Shown piece after piece: positions 34,448 through 44,880 of a DNA stretch of 64,000 bases. The stretch's first letter is position 1, and every line of letters begins with the position of its first letter. Source of the stretch: Bacteroidia bacterium. GTDB lineage: Bacteria > Bacteroidota > Bacteroidia > SXHM01. The DNA lies in assembly GCA_022072225.1 (NCBI GenBank), contig JAJVIC010000002.1:855331-919330 (forward strand), given 5' to 3'. The translations under genes were made by a program, and so were the position numbers. The notes below the pieces were generated by a model that saw nothing but the letters and a program-made list of their open reading frames with translations, was not told where the DNA came from and did no database searches.

Positions 34448-36085
34448 CTATTTAGCTACTGTGAATTTAGCAGTAACCTGACTATTATTCATAAATACAA
34501 CCGCAGTGTACATTCCGCTTGCAAGGTTGCTGATATCAGCAGTGTAAATTGAAGTAACATTGCTCAATGTTGTTTCATAAACTTTCGCACCAAGTGCGTT
34601 GTAAATAACCAAACCTTTAGCATCAGCAGCATTAACTCCAAAGTTGAAGTTTAATGAAGAACCCGCTGGATTAGGATATACAGAAACAGCATTGCTGCTT
34701 ACTTCTTCAACACCGATTGTTGTGCAAAGAACGTTTGCTGTTGGTGGATTTTGACCAAAAGCAAAGGTAGATACATTACGTGCTGTTAAGGTAACATCGG
34801 TTGAAACGATATCATTTAAAGCTGTATTTGAAAAATCTGCATAAGCAACAGAACTTGAAATAGTATTTTCAATAAAAACAGCATTGCTTTCGTTACAAAG
34901 GCTGGCACCGTTTGCATCTGTTCTTACTAACCACAGGTTATTTGAAGTTCCGCCAAATGAGTTGCTGTAGCCCGACAAATAAAATCCTCCTGAACCATCA
35001 AGCGCAGCATCAATGAAGTAATCGTTTCCTGTTCCGCCATAAACTTTTGACCATTGGATAACTCCGTTTGCGTCAACTTTAATAGCAAATCCTTCGTCTC
35101 CGTTTCCAAAGCTGGCAGTTGTACCTACCATCAATACACCTCCGGATGTAGGATCATAAACTGCACGCTGCAACGATTCGTTTCCTGTTTCGCCATATGT
35201 TTTATACCAGTCTAAAACAATAACCGGGAAACCAGAAACATCAAAACGAGCAAGGAAAGTTTCTCCTCCACCTTGTCCAATATTTCGGCTATTTCCGGCT
35301 ATGTAAATTTTCCCTGTACCATTCTCCATAATTGAGCGTGCATCATCGTCACCAGGGCCACCAAAAACAAAACATGTATTTTTAGTTCCGTCTTCATTCA
35401 GTAAGAAAAATAAATTGTCATTTAGACCAATTACGTTTACTCCTGAGTAACCCACTGCAACATAACCAACTCCGTCAACTGCCAATAAATCATAAATGAC
35501 TTCATTTGAAAACTGGAAACCAATACTTTTAGCCCAAACCACTGCCCCTGTTGTTGCATTAAGCTTTGTTACAAGACCATCTGATTTGTTTGAGCCAATT
35601 GACCTACCAGTTTGTCCTGCAGCAATGATGGAACCATCGTTTCCTTCAACAACTTCAAAGGTGCGGTCAAGACTATCGGTTCCTAAAACATTATAAAATA
35701 CAGGACCATTTGTATTATCTAATTTCAATACCATTAAATCATCAAGCCCAAGTGCCGGAGCTAATGTATTTGAAGCACCGGCTACTACAGAAGAACCATC
35801 GGTAAATCCCGCAACTGCTCTGGCCGTTTCAGAACCTGTTCCGCCTAACTGACCACCTCCCTGATGCACGCCTTCATTAGTAAGGTCTAAAACCATCATG
35901 TCATAAGAACCTGCACCGGTAGCATTTGTTGAACCAACTATGTTTACTGAATTGCCGGAAACCAGAACTCTGTTACCATAATCGTCACCAGTCAAATCCT
36001 GTGTAACCTGAAACTGTTGTGCTTGTGCAGAAACGGCTGCAGCAAATGTTAAAAAGGAAAATACTTTCGTAAAATTTTTAATCAT
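34448..36085 (-). CDS. T9SS-secreted beta-propeller-type protein
   Basis: 545 residues. Signal peptide MIKNFTKVFSFLTFAAAVSAQA. The body consists of about seven to eight repeats with the phrase G(G/T)xxxD...G...VAG, e.g. GSETARAVAGFTDGSSVVAG, ESLQRAVYDPTSGGVLMVG, DYFIDAALDGSGGFYLSGYS, as in Bacteroidota delta-60/SBBP-like propellers. A type A T9SS sorting domain ends the protein (VSVYPNPAGSSLNFNF through SGMYTAVVF). Probably displayed on the cell surface. It is the last gene of the surface cluster, 37 bases after the preceding one. Confidence 0.85.
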   Translation of the reverse strand: MIKNFTKVFSFLTFAAAVSAQAQQFQVTQDLTGDDYGNRVLVSGNSVNIVGSTNATGAGSYDMMVLDLTNEGVHQGGGQLGGTGSETARAVAGFTDGSSVVAGASNTLAPALGLDDLMVLKLDNTNGPVFYNVLGTDSLDRTFEVVEGNDGSIIAAGQTGRSIGSNKSDGLVTKLNATTGAVVWAKSIGFQFSNEVIYDLLAVDGVGYVAVGYSGVNVIGLNDNLFFLLNEDGTKNTCFVFGGPGDDDARSIMENGTGKIYIAGNSRNIGQGGGETFLARFDVSGFPVIVLDWYKTYGETGNESLQRAVYDPTSGGVLMVGTTASFGNGDEGFAIKVDANGVIQWSKVYGGTGNDYFIDAALDGSGGFYLSGYSNSFGGTSNNLWLVRTDANGASLCNESNAVFIENTISSSVAYADFSNTALNDIVSTDVTLTARNVSTFAFGQNPPTANVLCTTIGVEEVSSNAVSVYPNPAGSSLNFNFGVNAADAKGLVIYNALGAKVYETTLSNVTSIYTADISNLASGMYTAVVFMNNSQVTAKFTVAK

Positions 36086-36122
36086 GTTTATTGTTTTTGT
36101 GGGTTATTAATTTAATTCTTAA

Positions 36123-38780
36123 TTAAGGCTTCAATATTACAAGTTTTTCTTTAACTGCTGTGCCATTGCGTAAATAAATCTGAGCATTATAGAGTCCTGA
36201 TGAAAGGTATTCTAGACTAACAACAACACTATTACTATTAAGACTAAATGTGTTGGCAAATATTAATCGGCCAGACAAATCTGTTATTTCAATTTCCTGA
36301 ATAGCGTTAATTGCATTAAAGTTAAATATTCCATATCCAGGATTAGGATATATAGTAATACCAAAATCGGATAAGGCTAATTCATTTTGTTCTGTTACAA
36401 AGTCAGAAGTATCAATTTCCAAAACCGGCATCATCATAAAATCTACATCAAAAGTTGGTCTAAAATAATGATCAAGCACCCAAAATGGTTCATTATTACC
36501 ATAACTCACAGCATATCGTGAAGTGCGCCTCTCGCCCATCCCGTTTCCGGGAATACTATTCCATAATATCAACGTATCATCAGCAAGTGAGTTATTCCCC
36601 TCCAATGCAATATGAAAATCAGAAGTAATATCAACCGGATTATCAAAAGTAATTACTGTTGGCTGACGAATATAGAAATCACCCATTTCAATATCAGCAG
36701 CATTAAATACCTGTTCTCCTAAAAATTCAAGCGGTAAACTATCAATATGAGACGGCATCACGCTTTTACTCTGAACGCCTGAATTGTATATTTTCAATTT
36801 ATAATCATCAGAAGTTGAATTTACCTGAGTGTAGCCTGCAAAATACATGATGACCTTTGTCAACTTTGCTTTACCGGTAAAATCAAATCTTTGTGCAACT
36901 TCAGAATACCAATCCCTGCTTGTTCCGGAAAGAAAGCCATCTGCATTTGCTTCCCAAAACCAAAAGGTTGAACGGTCTACAAACTCAGAAAGGGTATCTG
37001 TATGGGAAAAGGTCCATTGGTACCATGGATAAGCTGATACATTTATAGTAATTGTATCATCAAGTATGATTGGATAATTTAAATCTTTATTAGGAAATGT
37101 CAGCAATTGGTAAGTTCCAGGATATGAAAAAATTAAATCATCAAAAACAGCATGTCCGTTAAATGCTTTTCTTTTCAGAGTTCCTAAAACATTCCCAGGG
37201 CCACTTATTTTACCTATTCTGATAGTATCATTGTAAGCATAACTCTGATTATTATCAATATCTTTAACATTAACATGTATTTCAGGGGCAACTGTTTGCT
37301 CGTAAGATAACACTGAGGTATTTACAAATTCAAATCTATAGGGCTTCTTGTAAACCTGAGTATAAGTTGTGTCGGCTCGTGTGGTATCGGCAAAAGCCCA
37401 TATTTCTGCTAGCCCTCCTCCGGCAAAGAAAATATTACTAAAATCAGCAATGCCATTTATGGCCTTTACAGCAGGAAGACTATTAATACTTACTCCTGTT
37501 GAAATATCCTGTCCGAGTCTTACAGAATCTTCAAAAGTTGTTGCAATAGTTCCGTCAACTATTTTTTTGGCAATTACCTGAAAAGAAAATTGATTGTTTT
37601 CAAATATAGTATCAGGCATACCATTGAATTCAAGATAAATTGATGGTGGTGGTTGAGGCAATAAATGTATGCTTTGATGAGCTGCCAAAAAAGTATCTGC
37701 CCATGCATATAAAACGTCATTGCCTAAACCCGAGAAATAAGTGCTATTAAAATATGCCACACCATTAATAGCTGTTACACTATTATTTAAGGTTATCTGA
37801 GATCCTTGAAAAAATGATAGAGAAACCGGCCCATTAAATGATGTAAGTACAGTACTATCTGGATAAAGCATAGCCTTAACTTGAAACGCAGGAACGGTTA
37901 ATCCTGACACAACGGTATCTGCAAGGTTTTCAAACACTAATTGAATATATGGATCCGGCACAAATGTTTGCGGTACAACCTGAATTTGTTCTATAGTATC
38001 ATTCCTCACCGACAAACCAGCCAAAATAAAATCTGTACTATCTCCCAACCAAGTATATTGTATATTATTATGATTTTCCATTACTGTTCCGAATATCCAC
38101 TCACTATTATTTGAGTCAAAATAAAACAAGCTATCAATTCCTGTTTCAGTTGATTTCTTTCTTAGAACATCAGGGTAATTCCTATCTGTTAAAACTAGTG
38201 TCCCTTTTGAGTCTATTGTATCATATCTATAAACATAAGACCTTACATGAATCGAGTCGTATGGCAACCCCACATCTGTACCATTTGCATAGCCTATCGC
38301 TATTCCAGTATCACTGAAAGCACTCCCCAACTGAACAGGCAGTTCAAATAATTTCAAAGGATCAATTGCAACAACCGGAATCAGAATATTACTCCCTGTT
38401 TCTGCCGGAAAAACATTTCCAACTAAAAAAATATTATCAACTGTCTGCTTAAGAAAAGTAAAACCCTCTGCATTTAACCAATTCCCGGGAGTTACATCAT
38501 ATTGAACAGTGGCTTCAGGAAAAAATGAAAAATAAGATGACTGGCTTGGGTCTTTAAAAAATACAGTATCTTTATACCATACCATTGTTGGCGAAAAATT
38601 CCACGATAGTGAAGTCCCTGTAGTATTTAAATCAATTGGGACTGCTGGGGTTATATTCTCGTATATGACCGTATCGCCATAATCCGGATAATTAAAATTT
38701 AAAACCTGAGACTTTACAGTATCATGAATTGACAACTGTAGAACAAAAATAACTGCAATAAAGTGTCGTAAATATTTCAT
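36123..38780 (-). CDS. T9SS-secreted surface protein, partner type (copy 1)
   Basis: 885 residues with a signal peptide (MKYLRHFIAVIFVLQLSI). It has a Bacteroidota-type beta N-terminus (TGTSLSWNFSP), three Ig-like or cadherin-like repeats with the phrase NGxAxFDxxxF (about 300-560), then a conserved block DTLSEFVDRSTFWFWEANAD and SGTSRDWYSEVAQRF, and a T9SS type A domain (ITIYPNPGYGIFNFN through SGLYNAQIYL). It is clearly homologous over its length to the 780-residue protein at 42531, which lies next to another fibre gene. The ligand is unknown. Confidence 0.82.
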   Translation of the reverse strand: MKYLRHFIAVIFVLQLSIHDTVKSQVLNFNYPDYGDTVIYENITPAVPIDLNTTGTSLSWNFSPTMVWYKDTVFFKDPSQSSYFSFFPEATVQYDVTPGNWLNAEGFTFLKQTVDNIFLVGNVFPAETGSNILIPVVAIDPLKLFELPVQLGSAFSDTGIAIGYANGTDVGLPYDSIHVRSYVYRYDTIDSKGTLVLTDRNYPDVLRKKSTETGIDSLFYFDSNNSEWIFGTVMENHNNIQYTWLGDSTDFILAGLSVRNDTIEQIQVVPQTFVPDPYIQLVFENLADTVVSGLTVPAFQVKAMLYPDSTVLTSFNGPVSLSFFQGSQITLNNSVTAINGVAYFNSTYFSGLGNDVLYAWADTFLAAHQSIHLLPQPPPSIYLEFNGMPDTIFENNQFSFQVIAKKIVDGTIATTFEDSVRLGQDISTGVSINSLPAVKAINGIADFSNIFFAGGGLAEIWAFADTTRADTTYTQVYKKPYRFEFVNTSVLSYEQTVAPEIHVNVKDIDNNQSYAYNDTIRIGKISGPGNVLGTLKRKAFNGHAVFDDLIFSYPGTYQLLTFPNKDLNYPIILDDTITINVSAYPWYQWTFSHTDTLSEFVDRSTFWFWEANADGFLSGTSRDWYSEVAQRFDFTGKAKLTKVIMYFAGYTQVNSTSDDYKLKIYNSGVQSKSVMPSHIDSLPLEFLGEQVFNAADIEMGDFYIRQPTVITFDNPVDITSDFHIALEGNNSLADDTLILWNSIPGNGMGERRTSRYAVSYGNNEPFWVLDHYFRPTFDVDFMMMPVLEIDTSDFVTEQNELALSDFGITIYPNPGYGIFNFNAINAIQEIEITDLSGRLIFANTFSLNSNSVVVSLEYLSSGLYNAQIYLRNGTAVKEKLVILKP

Positions 38781-38804
38781 AATAACTTCTACTTGCCTAT
38801 ATTG

Positions 38805-40598
38805 TTATCTTTTTATCTGCATCACAGAAAGTGAACGATCATTTACAACATAGGTAGATGTTGTATTTATATTTGATGTGTAAACGGGATTAAAGAGTAA
38901 TCTGTAATAGTAATAGTTTGAAGGTGATGCAACCACATCATCAAAATAATTAAGGTTTACAGTTTCAGTAAATGTATATCTGTTTCCTGGCATTACATCT
39001 GCCTGATTATTTATTCCATTTGCTTTCATGTAATAATTCTCTATTTGTAAACAAACTAATTTTTCACCGCTAACCAAGCTAACAAGATTTTGGGTAAAAG
39101 CTGCATCAGTAGCACGCTGCAAAGTAATTCTAAATGATGCCTGACCAGTTGAAAGTTGCTGCGCTGCAGTTCCTCCCGGATTTGTAAATTTAATATTGGT
39201 TCCGGAAATATTTACAGCTGCTGTAATTAGAACAGCACTGCCATTTACACCGTTTCCATCAGGCTTATAAAGCTGCACATAAGGATTACTGCCGCCATTA
39301 AGATTAATAGCAGTATTAGTTGCATTATAAGCCAATGTATAAGTAGAAGCGGATGTATTATACCCCTCCATATTCTGATTATAAAAATCACCTACAATAT
39401 GAAGTTTGCCTTGAGGATTAGTTGTACTTATTCCAACATTACCATTGACCATATACATGGTCTGATAGTAGGTACCCGCATTATTTGTAGTATTAAATGC
39501 CATAGCTCCTCCATTGGTAATAAACCGAATATACGATTGCCCTAAACCAGTATTTATTCTTCCAAAGCCTGAAGGAGTGCCGTTATTATTAGTTACATTG
39601 GTGCCTATTCCTCCGGCATCCCAACTTACACCAGGTTCTGACACCCATAGTTGTAAATTCACTTCGCCTGTCCCCCCTCCATTATTTACTGCAGGAAGGG
39701 TTAATCGTGACTGAGTAGTGGAATGTGCTCCCCATATATGCAATAAGGCTGATGGCGCTGTTGTTCCAATACCAACACTGCCATCTACTATACCGTTGCC
39801 GTAGGTATGAAATAATCCATCGCTTGCGCGTATTTCAAACTTAACTGTTGGGGTAGTGGTATTTGCTGCCGATTCAAATGTCCAACCATAACCTCCGGCA
39901 TTTTCAATATAATTACGTAATGCCCAACTGGTAACAAATATTCCCTGAGGGGCAGTCAAATCAGCATGAGGGCCAGTTGCGGTCTGAGTTCCAGGTGACA
40001 TATAAGTACTCCAACTCGGATAGTTTTGCGCATACCATGAAATACCGTTTTGTACATAAGAGTCTCGATTAATATCAAGATATCCTGCTGACAAGGTTAA
40101 TGGACCTCCGTTTACATCTAACTTGCCTCCGGGTGTGGCTGAACTTATTCCAACATTAGTAGCATTATCAAAAATCTGGCTATTACCTATGGTTGTTCCT
40201 GCGGCATTATTCCATTTGGTTACATAGTTCTGGGTGCCTGTACCTGTTGGAAAATTAGTGTTACCTGCAATAATTCGTTTCCATGCTCCGCTTTCCCAAT
40301 AGTAAAAACCAGGTGTTACATCACTTATTGTTGTCGTATTATATACCAAAAGTGAGGTGGCTTCTGTTCCTGAAATAGTAGCTGCATCTGTTGTTCCCGT
40401 TAATGCTACGCGGGGCAATAGTAATCCTCCGTAAAGTGGCGAGCCTATAGTATTCGTATTTGCATTTATCTCAAATGCTGCTGATGCATCCCGGGTTACA
40501 GCGTTTGTAGCATCAATTAATAATCCATTTACGTTTTGGGCTCTTAATGAACAAAATATTAATGAGAGGTATAAAATTATTGGCAGATACTTTTTCAT
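38805..40598 (-). CDS. Tail-fibre-like modular surface protein (copy C)
   Basis: 597 residues. Signal peptide MKKYLPIILYLSLIFCSLRA, then QNVNGLLIDATNAVTRDA, a collar-like module with LLVYNTTTISDVTPGFYYW, and repeated VGIGTTAPSALLHI / VGISTTNPQGKLHI units as in phage tail fibres and Bacteroidota surface fibres. Residues 21-412 are identical to the neighbouring gene at 40628, including at the DNA level where compared; the C-terminal about 180 residues are different in sequence but share a fold-like pattern and the ending SLSVMQIKR. No T9SS type A domain is evident. Lies 24 bases upstream of the T9SS partner gene. Confidence 0.8.
   Translation of the reverse strand: MKKYLPIILYLSLIFCSLRAQNVNGLLIDATNAVTRDASAAFEINANTNTIGSPLYGGLLLPRVALTGTTDAATISGTEATSLLVYNTTTISDVTPGFYYWESGAWKRIIAGNTNFPTGTGTQNYVTKWNNAAGTTIGNSQIFDNATNVGISSATPGGKLDVNGGPLTLSAGYLDINRDSYVQNGISWYAQNYPSWSTYMSPGTQTATGPHADLTAPQGIFVTSWALRNYIENAGGYGWTFESAANTTTPTVKFEIRASDGLFHTYGNGIVDGSVGIGTTAPSALLHIWGAHSTTQSRLTLPAVNNGGGTGEVNLQLWVSEPGVSWDAGGIGTNVTNNNGTPSGFGRINTGLGQSYIRFITNGGAMAFNTTNNAGTYYQTMYMVNGNVGISTTNPQGKLHIVGDFYNQNMEGYNTSASTYTLAYNATNTAINLNGGSNPYVQLYKPDGNGVNGSAVLITAAVNISGTNIKFTNPGGTAAQQLSTGQASFRITLQRATDAAFTQNLVSLVSGEKLVCLQIENYYMKANGINNQADVMPGNRYTFTETVNLNYFDDVVASPSNYYYYRLLFNPVYTSNINTTSTYVVNDRSLSVMQIKR
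39364..40540 (-). repeat. Tandem duplication, copy 1 (about 1,177 bp)
   Basis: This block is the same as 41190-42366 (offset 1,826 bases). Borders are sharp: the shared sequence ends at the signal-peptide junction (CGTTTTGGG) and at CCCTCCATATTC near the start of the C-terminal domain. All positions compared match, and the two translations are identical here, so the copy is recent or kept alike by gene conversion. Confidence 0.9.
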
Positions 40599-40627
40599 TT
40601 TATTTTTAAATTAAAAAAAATGAAATC

Positions 40628-42424
40628 TTAACGTTTAATCTGGACTACACTTAGCGATCGATCATTAACAGAATAATTTCCTCCAGTTTTTTGAAAACCT
40701 CCCGGTGTGATTAACAACCTATAGTAATAGGTACCTGGTGCCGGATCATCAAAATAAGTAAGTGAAACATTATTGCCATACAAAAATCTGTTTCCAGAAA
40801 ATCCATTTGCATTGAGGATTGGTGTTGCCTGTGCCTGCATGTAATAATCACCCACCTGTAGACCTACCATCGCAGAACCGGTAACCAAATTGGTAAGACC
40901 AGCCGTAAATGCTGCATCAGTTGCTCTTTGAACCGTTACGTTATAAGAAGCAGTACCATTAGCAAGCCAAACAACAGAGGGTATCTGATTATTTCCAGGG
41001 CAGCAACCTCCCCCCTGAGCCATAGTAAGCGTATTGCCCGTAACATTAACATTTGCAACTATCAACACAGAGCTACCATTTGTACCCGCAGCATCAGCTT
41101 TAACAAGGGTTACATAATCTGTTGCGCCAAAATCAACAGCTTGTGCTGTAGCATTCCATGCTAAATTATAAGCTGATGTACTATTCAAACCCTCCATATT
41201 CTGATTATAAAAATCACCTACAATATGAAGTTTGCCTTGAGGATTAGTTGTACTTATTCCAACATTACCATTGACCATATACATGGTCTGATAGTAGGTA
41301 CCCGCATTATTTGTAGTATTAAATGCCATAGCTCCTCCATTGGTAATAAACCGAATATACGATTGCCCTAAACCAGTATTTATTCTTCCAAAGCCTGAAG
41401 GAGTGCCGTTATTATTAGTTACATTGGTGCCTATTCCTCCGGCATCCCAACTTACACCAGGTTCTGACACCCATAGTTGTAAATTCACTTCGCCTGTCCC
41501 CCCTCCATTATTTACTGCAGGAAGGGTTAATCGTGACTGAGTAGTGGAATGTGCTCCCCATATATGCAATAAGGCTGATGGCGCTGTTGTTCCAATACCA
41601 ACACTGCCATCTACTATACCGTTGCCGTAGGTATGAAATAATCCATCGCTTGCGCGTATTTCAAACTTAACTGTTGGGGTAGTGGTATTTGCTGCCGATT
41701 CAAATGTCCAACCATAACCTCCGGCATTTTCAATATAATTACGTAATGCCCAACTGGTAACAAATATTCCCTGAGGGGCAGTCAAATCAGCATGAGGGCC
41801 AGTTGCGGTCTGAGTTCCAGGTGACATATAAGTACTCCAACTCGGATAGTTTTGCGCATACCATGAAATACCGTTTTGTACATAAGAGTCTCGATTAATA
41901 TCAAGATATCCTGCTGACAAGGTTAATGGACCTCCGTTTACATCTAACTTGCCTCCGGGTGTGGCTGAACTTATTCCAACATTAGTAGCATTATCAAAAA
42001 TCTGGCTATTACCTATGGTTGTTCCTGCGGCATTATTCCATTTGGTTACATAGTTCTGGGTGCCTGTACCTGTTGGAAAATTAGTGTTACCTGCAATAAT
42101 TCGTTTCCATGCTCCGCTTTCCCAATAGTAAAAACCAGGTGTTACATCACTTATTGTTGTCGTATTATATACCAAAAGTGAGGTGGCTTCTGTTCCTGAA
42201 ATAGTAGCTGCATCTGTTGTTCCCGTTAATGCTACGCGGGGCAATAGTAATCCTCCGTAAAGTGGCGAGCCTATAGTATTCGTATTTGCATTTATCTCAA
42301 ATGCTGCTGATGCATCCCGGGTTACAGCGTTTGTAGCATCAATTAATAATCCATTTACGTTTTGGGAGTAAGCAGGTGAGAATATAACAACATGAATTAA
42401 GATTAGAAAAACTTTATTCTTCAT
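40628..42424 (-). CDS. Tail-fibre-like modular surface protein (copy B)
   Basis: 598 residues from ATG at 42424 (MKNKVFLILIHVVIFSPAYS signal peptide); a start six codons upstream is also possible. The N-terminal about 390 mature residues (collar-like module and VGIGTT..LHI repeats) are the same as in copy C at 38805. The C-terminal about 180 residues are its own: a cysteine pair in GGGCCPGNN, then YMQAQ, a YFDDPAPGTYYYRLLITPGG stretch and the shared ending RSLSVVQIKR. Likely surface-exposed and part of the same transcript as copy C, 29 bases apart. Confidence 0.8.
   Translation of the reverse strand: MKNKVFLILIHVVIFSPAYSQNVNGLLIDATNAVTRDASAAFEINANTNTIGSPLYGGLLLPRVALTGTTDAATISGTEATSLLVYNTTTISDVTPGFYYWESGAWKRIIAGNTNFPTGTGTQNYVTKWNNAAGTTIGNSQIFDNATNVGISSATPGGKLDVNGGPLTLSAGYLDINRDSYVQNGISWYAQNYPSWSTYMSPGTQTATGPHADLTAPQGIFVTSWALRNYIENAGGYGWTFESAANTTTPTVKFEIRASDGLFHTYGNGIVDGSVGIGTTAPSALLHIWGAHSTTQSRLTLPAVNNGGGTGEVNLQLWVSEPGVSWDAGGIGTNVTNNNGTPSGFGRINTGLGQSYIRFITNGGAMAFNTTNNAGTYYQTMYMVNGNVGISTTNPQGKLHIVGDFYNQNMEGLNSTSAYNLAWNATAQAVDFGATDYVTLVKADAAGTNGSSVLIVANVNVTGNTLTMAQGGGCCPGNNQIPSVVWLANGTASYNVTVQRATDAAFTAGLTNLVTGSAMVGLQVGDYYMQAQATPILNANGFSGNRFLYGNNVSLTYFDDPAPGTYYYRLLITPGGFQKTGGNYSVNDRSLSVVQIKR
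41190..42366 (-). repeat. Tandem duplication, copy 2 (about 1,177 bp)
   Basis: This is the second copy of 39364-40540. Both copies encode the invariant collar and repeat region and exclude the signal peptide and the variable C-terminal domain, giving two genes with the same stalk and different ends. Confidence 0.9.
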
Positions 42425-42530
42425 GGTATTTATTTTTAACAAAAATAATACAATTTAAAGTATAAATAAATTGACATGGCAATAGTTTTATATTTATATA
42501 CTTAAAACGTCAAAGTCTAAAAATGATATT

Positions 42531-44873
42531 CTATCGCAAAATGATAATTTTATTTGTAAATTCTGAATCAATTGTAAGTATCCTACAAGTGTACATACCA
42601 CCTTCAATACCTTTTAAATTAAACGATAAATTATTTTGATGTTGCGTAGGATTCTCCTTAAAAACTATTCTGCCAAACAAGTCAATAATCTCAATTTGTT
42701 TAATCACCTCGTTTGAAGTAACAAAAACAATATCATCTGCTGGGTTAGGGTAAACACTTAGTATATTTTTTTGAGTATTTTCAACAGGGGTAATAATACC
42801 CATTGTATCAACTTCAATTACCGGCATAATCATGTTATCAACATTATAAGATGGCCGCCAATTTAAATCTCTTACCCAACCTTCTGCCATTGGTGGATCA
42901 ATATTATTTAGAGTATGTCGCATGCTTCTGTTTTCCATCAATCCATCTCCTATTATGCTTGTCCAGATTACTACTGTATCATCAGTTGTTGTACTGTTTA
43001 CTTCCAAAGCCACTATAAAATCAGAGTAAATATCAATCGGGGTATCAAATGTTACTACTGTAGGAGTTCTGACAAAAAAATCAGTTGGTTGAAAGACTGA
43101 TGCGGAAAATTCCTGCTCACCCAAAAGAGCAATCGGTAAACTATCTTGAATAACTCCTGCGTAAAATGGTGACTGATATTGAGGTAATACTCCGGCATTA
43201 TATATTTTTAACTTATAAGTATCATTGATAATATTGTTGTTTACCTGCTGCCAAAGTGCAATGTAAAAAATCACCTTAGTTAGCGAACCTTTTAAGGAAA
43301 ATGAATAATGCTGAGCAACCTCATTATACCATTGCCGGCTTGTTCCCGAAAGAAAACCGTCCTGTCCACCTGTCCATACAAAAAAGGTTGCACGGTCAAC
43401 ATATTCACTCAACGTATCAGTAGCTACAGAAATCCATTGTAAATTTGGATTAGGAGTAATAGTTACATACTCACTATCAATTGCGGCTGAATCTATACCC
43501 GGAACCCAGGCTATGATGTTGTAAACATCATTATGATTGATATAAATATCATCAAATGTGGCTACTCCATTAATAACCTGCTTGCTCAATGTACCACTTA
43601 TATGTCCATCTCCGGATAATTTTCCAATATTTACCATACCCGAATAATGAGTATCAGGAAGTCCAGCTGTGTTGTATAAATTTACGGTGAAAGGTGGTAT
43701 TAATTCTGCCTCGTTGGCAGTTGATAATCCTAGTATTGAAATACTATCGGGTGAGGGATGGATATAGATTGTATGTGGTGATGAATTATCAGCTGTATCA
43801 GCTGTTGCAATAACGCTGATATTGCCGCTTGTTAAAAAGAAAAGACTATCAAAAGCGGCTATACCATTTTGTGCCTTTTCAACACTACCCATAATACCGT
43901 AATTAAAAAAACTCAACGAATCAATAAAAATATAAACTGAATCATTAAAATCTGTATTGAGTGAATTGTCTGCAATATTATAGGCTCTGACCTCAAAAGG
44001 TTCTACAAACTCACCCTGTTCGCCTTCAGCAGGGAAATTAACTATTTCAAGTCTGACTGTCGGATTAAATTTTAGTATTTTAATTTTGAATGCTGTGTCA
44101 TTTTTAAATTCCAACCAACCAGTAAAGAAGTCTGTTTCGTTATGCCAGAAGATATTTGCATTCACTTTCACTGAAGTCTCTGATAATTGCCAACCGGAAG
44201 ATTGAGAGTAAACAAAAACGGAATCAATTATGCTGTCTGTAATAACATTTCTATAAAGATTTTGATAGGTGTATCCATTTAACAAAAACTGACCTGTGCC
44301 ATCAACGGTATCATGACGATAAATTACACTTCTTTGCATGATTGAGTCAAAAGGAATTCCAAAAGTTTCACCGGAGAGTTTTGCAATACTAAAGCAAGTA
44401 TCCGAAAAGCTATTTCCAACATTCAAGGGAAACGAAATAAAAGTAAGGTCTTGTAAATTCTTGATTGGCACCAACAGTGTATCATTGGCATTTGACACAT
44501 TTCCAATTTTCACCCAATCATTACCGGATTGTTTGAGATATTTGATTTGTCCGAATATTTCCGTATTGTCCTGACCATTGTGTATCAATGCTAACTGGGC
44601 ATCAGGGAATTCATCAGAAAAGTAGTTTCCGGCAGGCTGATCAAAAATTATTGTATCTGTGCTACCTCCGTTCCATCCGGTAAAATCCCAGGTATAGTTA
44701 ATTCCTGTTTGGTTATACTGCGAAAAAATAATCGGAGAATTTGTGGGGTAGTATTCTTTAAGAATTATTGTGTCACCTGCGATGGGAAAATTTTGAATAT
44801 TAATCTGAGCATAAAGATTAACAGAAACTAATATAAAGTTACAGAATACGAAAAAACATGAACGAAAAATCAT
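42531..44873 (-). CDS. T9SS-secreted surface protein, partner type (copy 2)
   Basis: 780 residues with signal peptide MIFRSCFFVFCNFILVSVNL. Same plan as the protein at 36123: N-terminal TGINYTWDFTGWNGG, Ig-like repeats with NGIAAFDSLFF and NGVATFDDIYI, the conserved DTLSEYVDRATFFVW / SGTSRQWYNEVAQHY block, and a T9SS type A domain (LSVYPNPADDIVFVT through GGMYTCRIL). It starts only 7 bases after the fibre gene at 44881, so a fibre + partner pair is translated together. The role (adhesion, carbohydrate binding or fibre attachment) is unknown. Confidence 0.82.
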   Translation of the reverse strand: MIFRSCFFVFCNFILVSVNLYAQINIQNFPIAGDTIILKEYYPTNSPIIFSQYNQTGINYTWDFTGWNGGSTDTIIFDQPAGNYFSDEFPDAQLALIHNGQDNTEIFGQIKYLKQSGNDWVKIGNVSNANDTLLVPIKNLQDLTFISFPLNVGNSFSDTCFSIAKLSGETFGIPFDSIMQRSVIYRHDTVDGTGQFLLNGYTYQNLYRNVITDSIIDSVFVYSQSSGWQLSETSVKVNANIFWHNETDFFTGWLEFKNDTAFKIKILKFNPTVRLEIVNFPAEGEQGEFVEPFEVRAYNIADNSLNTDFNDSVYIFIDSLSFFNYGIMGSVEKAQNGIAAFDSLFFLTSGNISVIATADTADNSSPHTIYIHPSPDSISILGLSTANEAELIPPFTVNLYNTAGLPDTHYSGMVNIGKLSGDGHISGTLSKQVINGVATFDDIYINHNDVYNIIAWVPGIDSAAIDSEYVTITPNPNLQWISVATDTLSEYVDRATFFVWTGGQDGFLSGTSRQWYNEVAQHYSFSLKGSLTKVIFYIALWQQVNNNIINDTYKLKIYNAGVLPQYQSPFYAGVIQDSLPIALLGEQEFSASVFQPTDFFVRTPTVVTFDTPIDIYSDFIVALEVNSTTTDDTVVIWTSIIGDGLMENRSMRHTLNNIDPPMAEGWVRDLNWRPSYNVDNMIMPVIEVDTMGIITPVENTQKNILSVYPNPADDIVFVTSNEVIKQIEIIDLFGRIVFKENPTQHQNNLSFNLKGIEGGMYTCRILTIDSEFTNKIIILR

Positions 44874-44880
44874 AATAATG

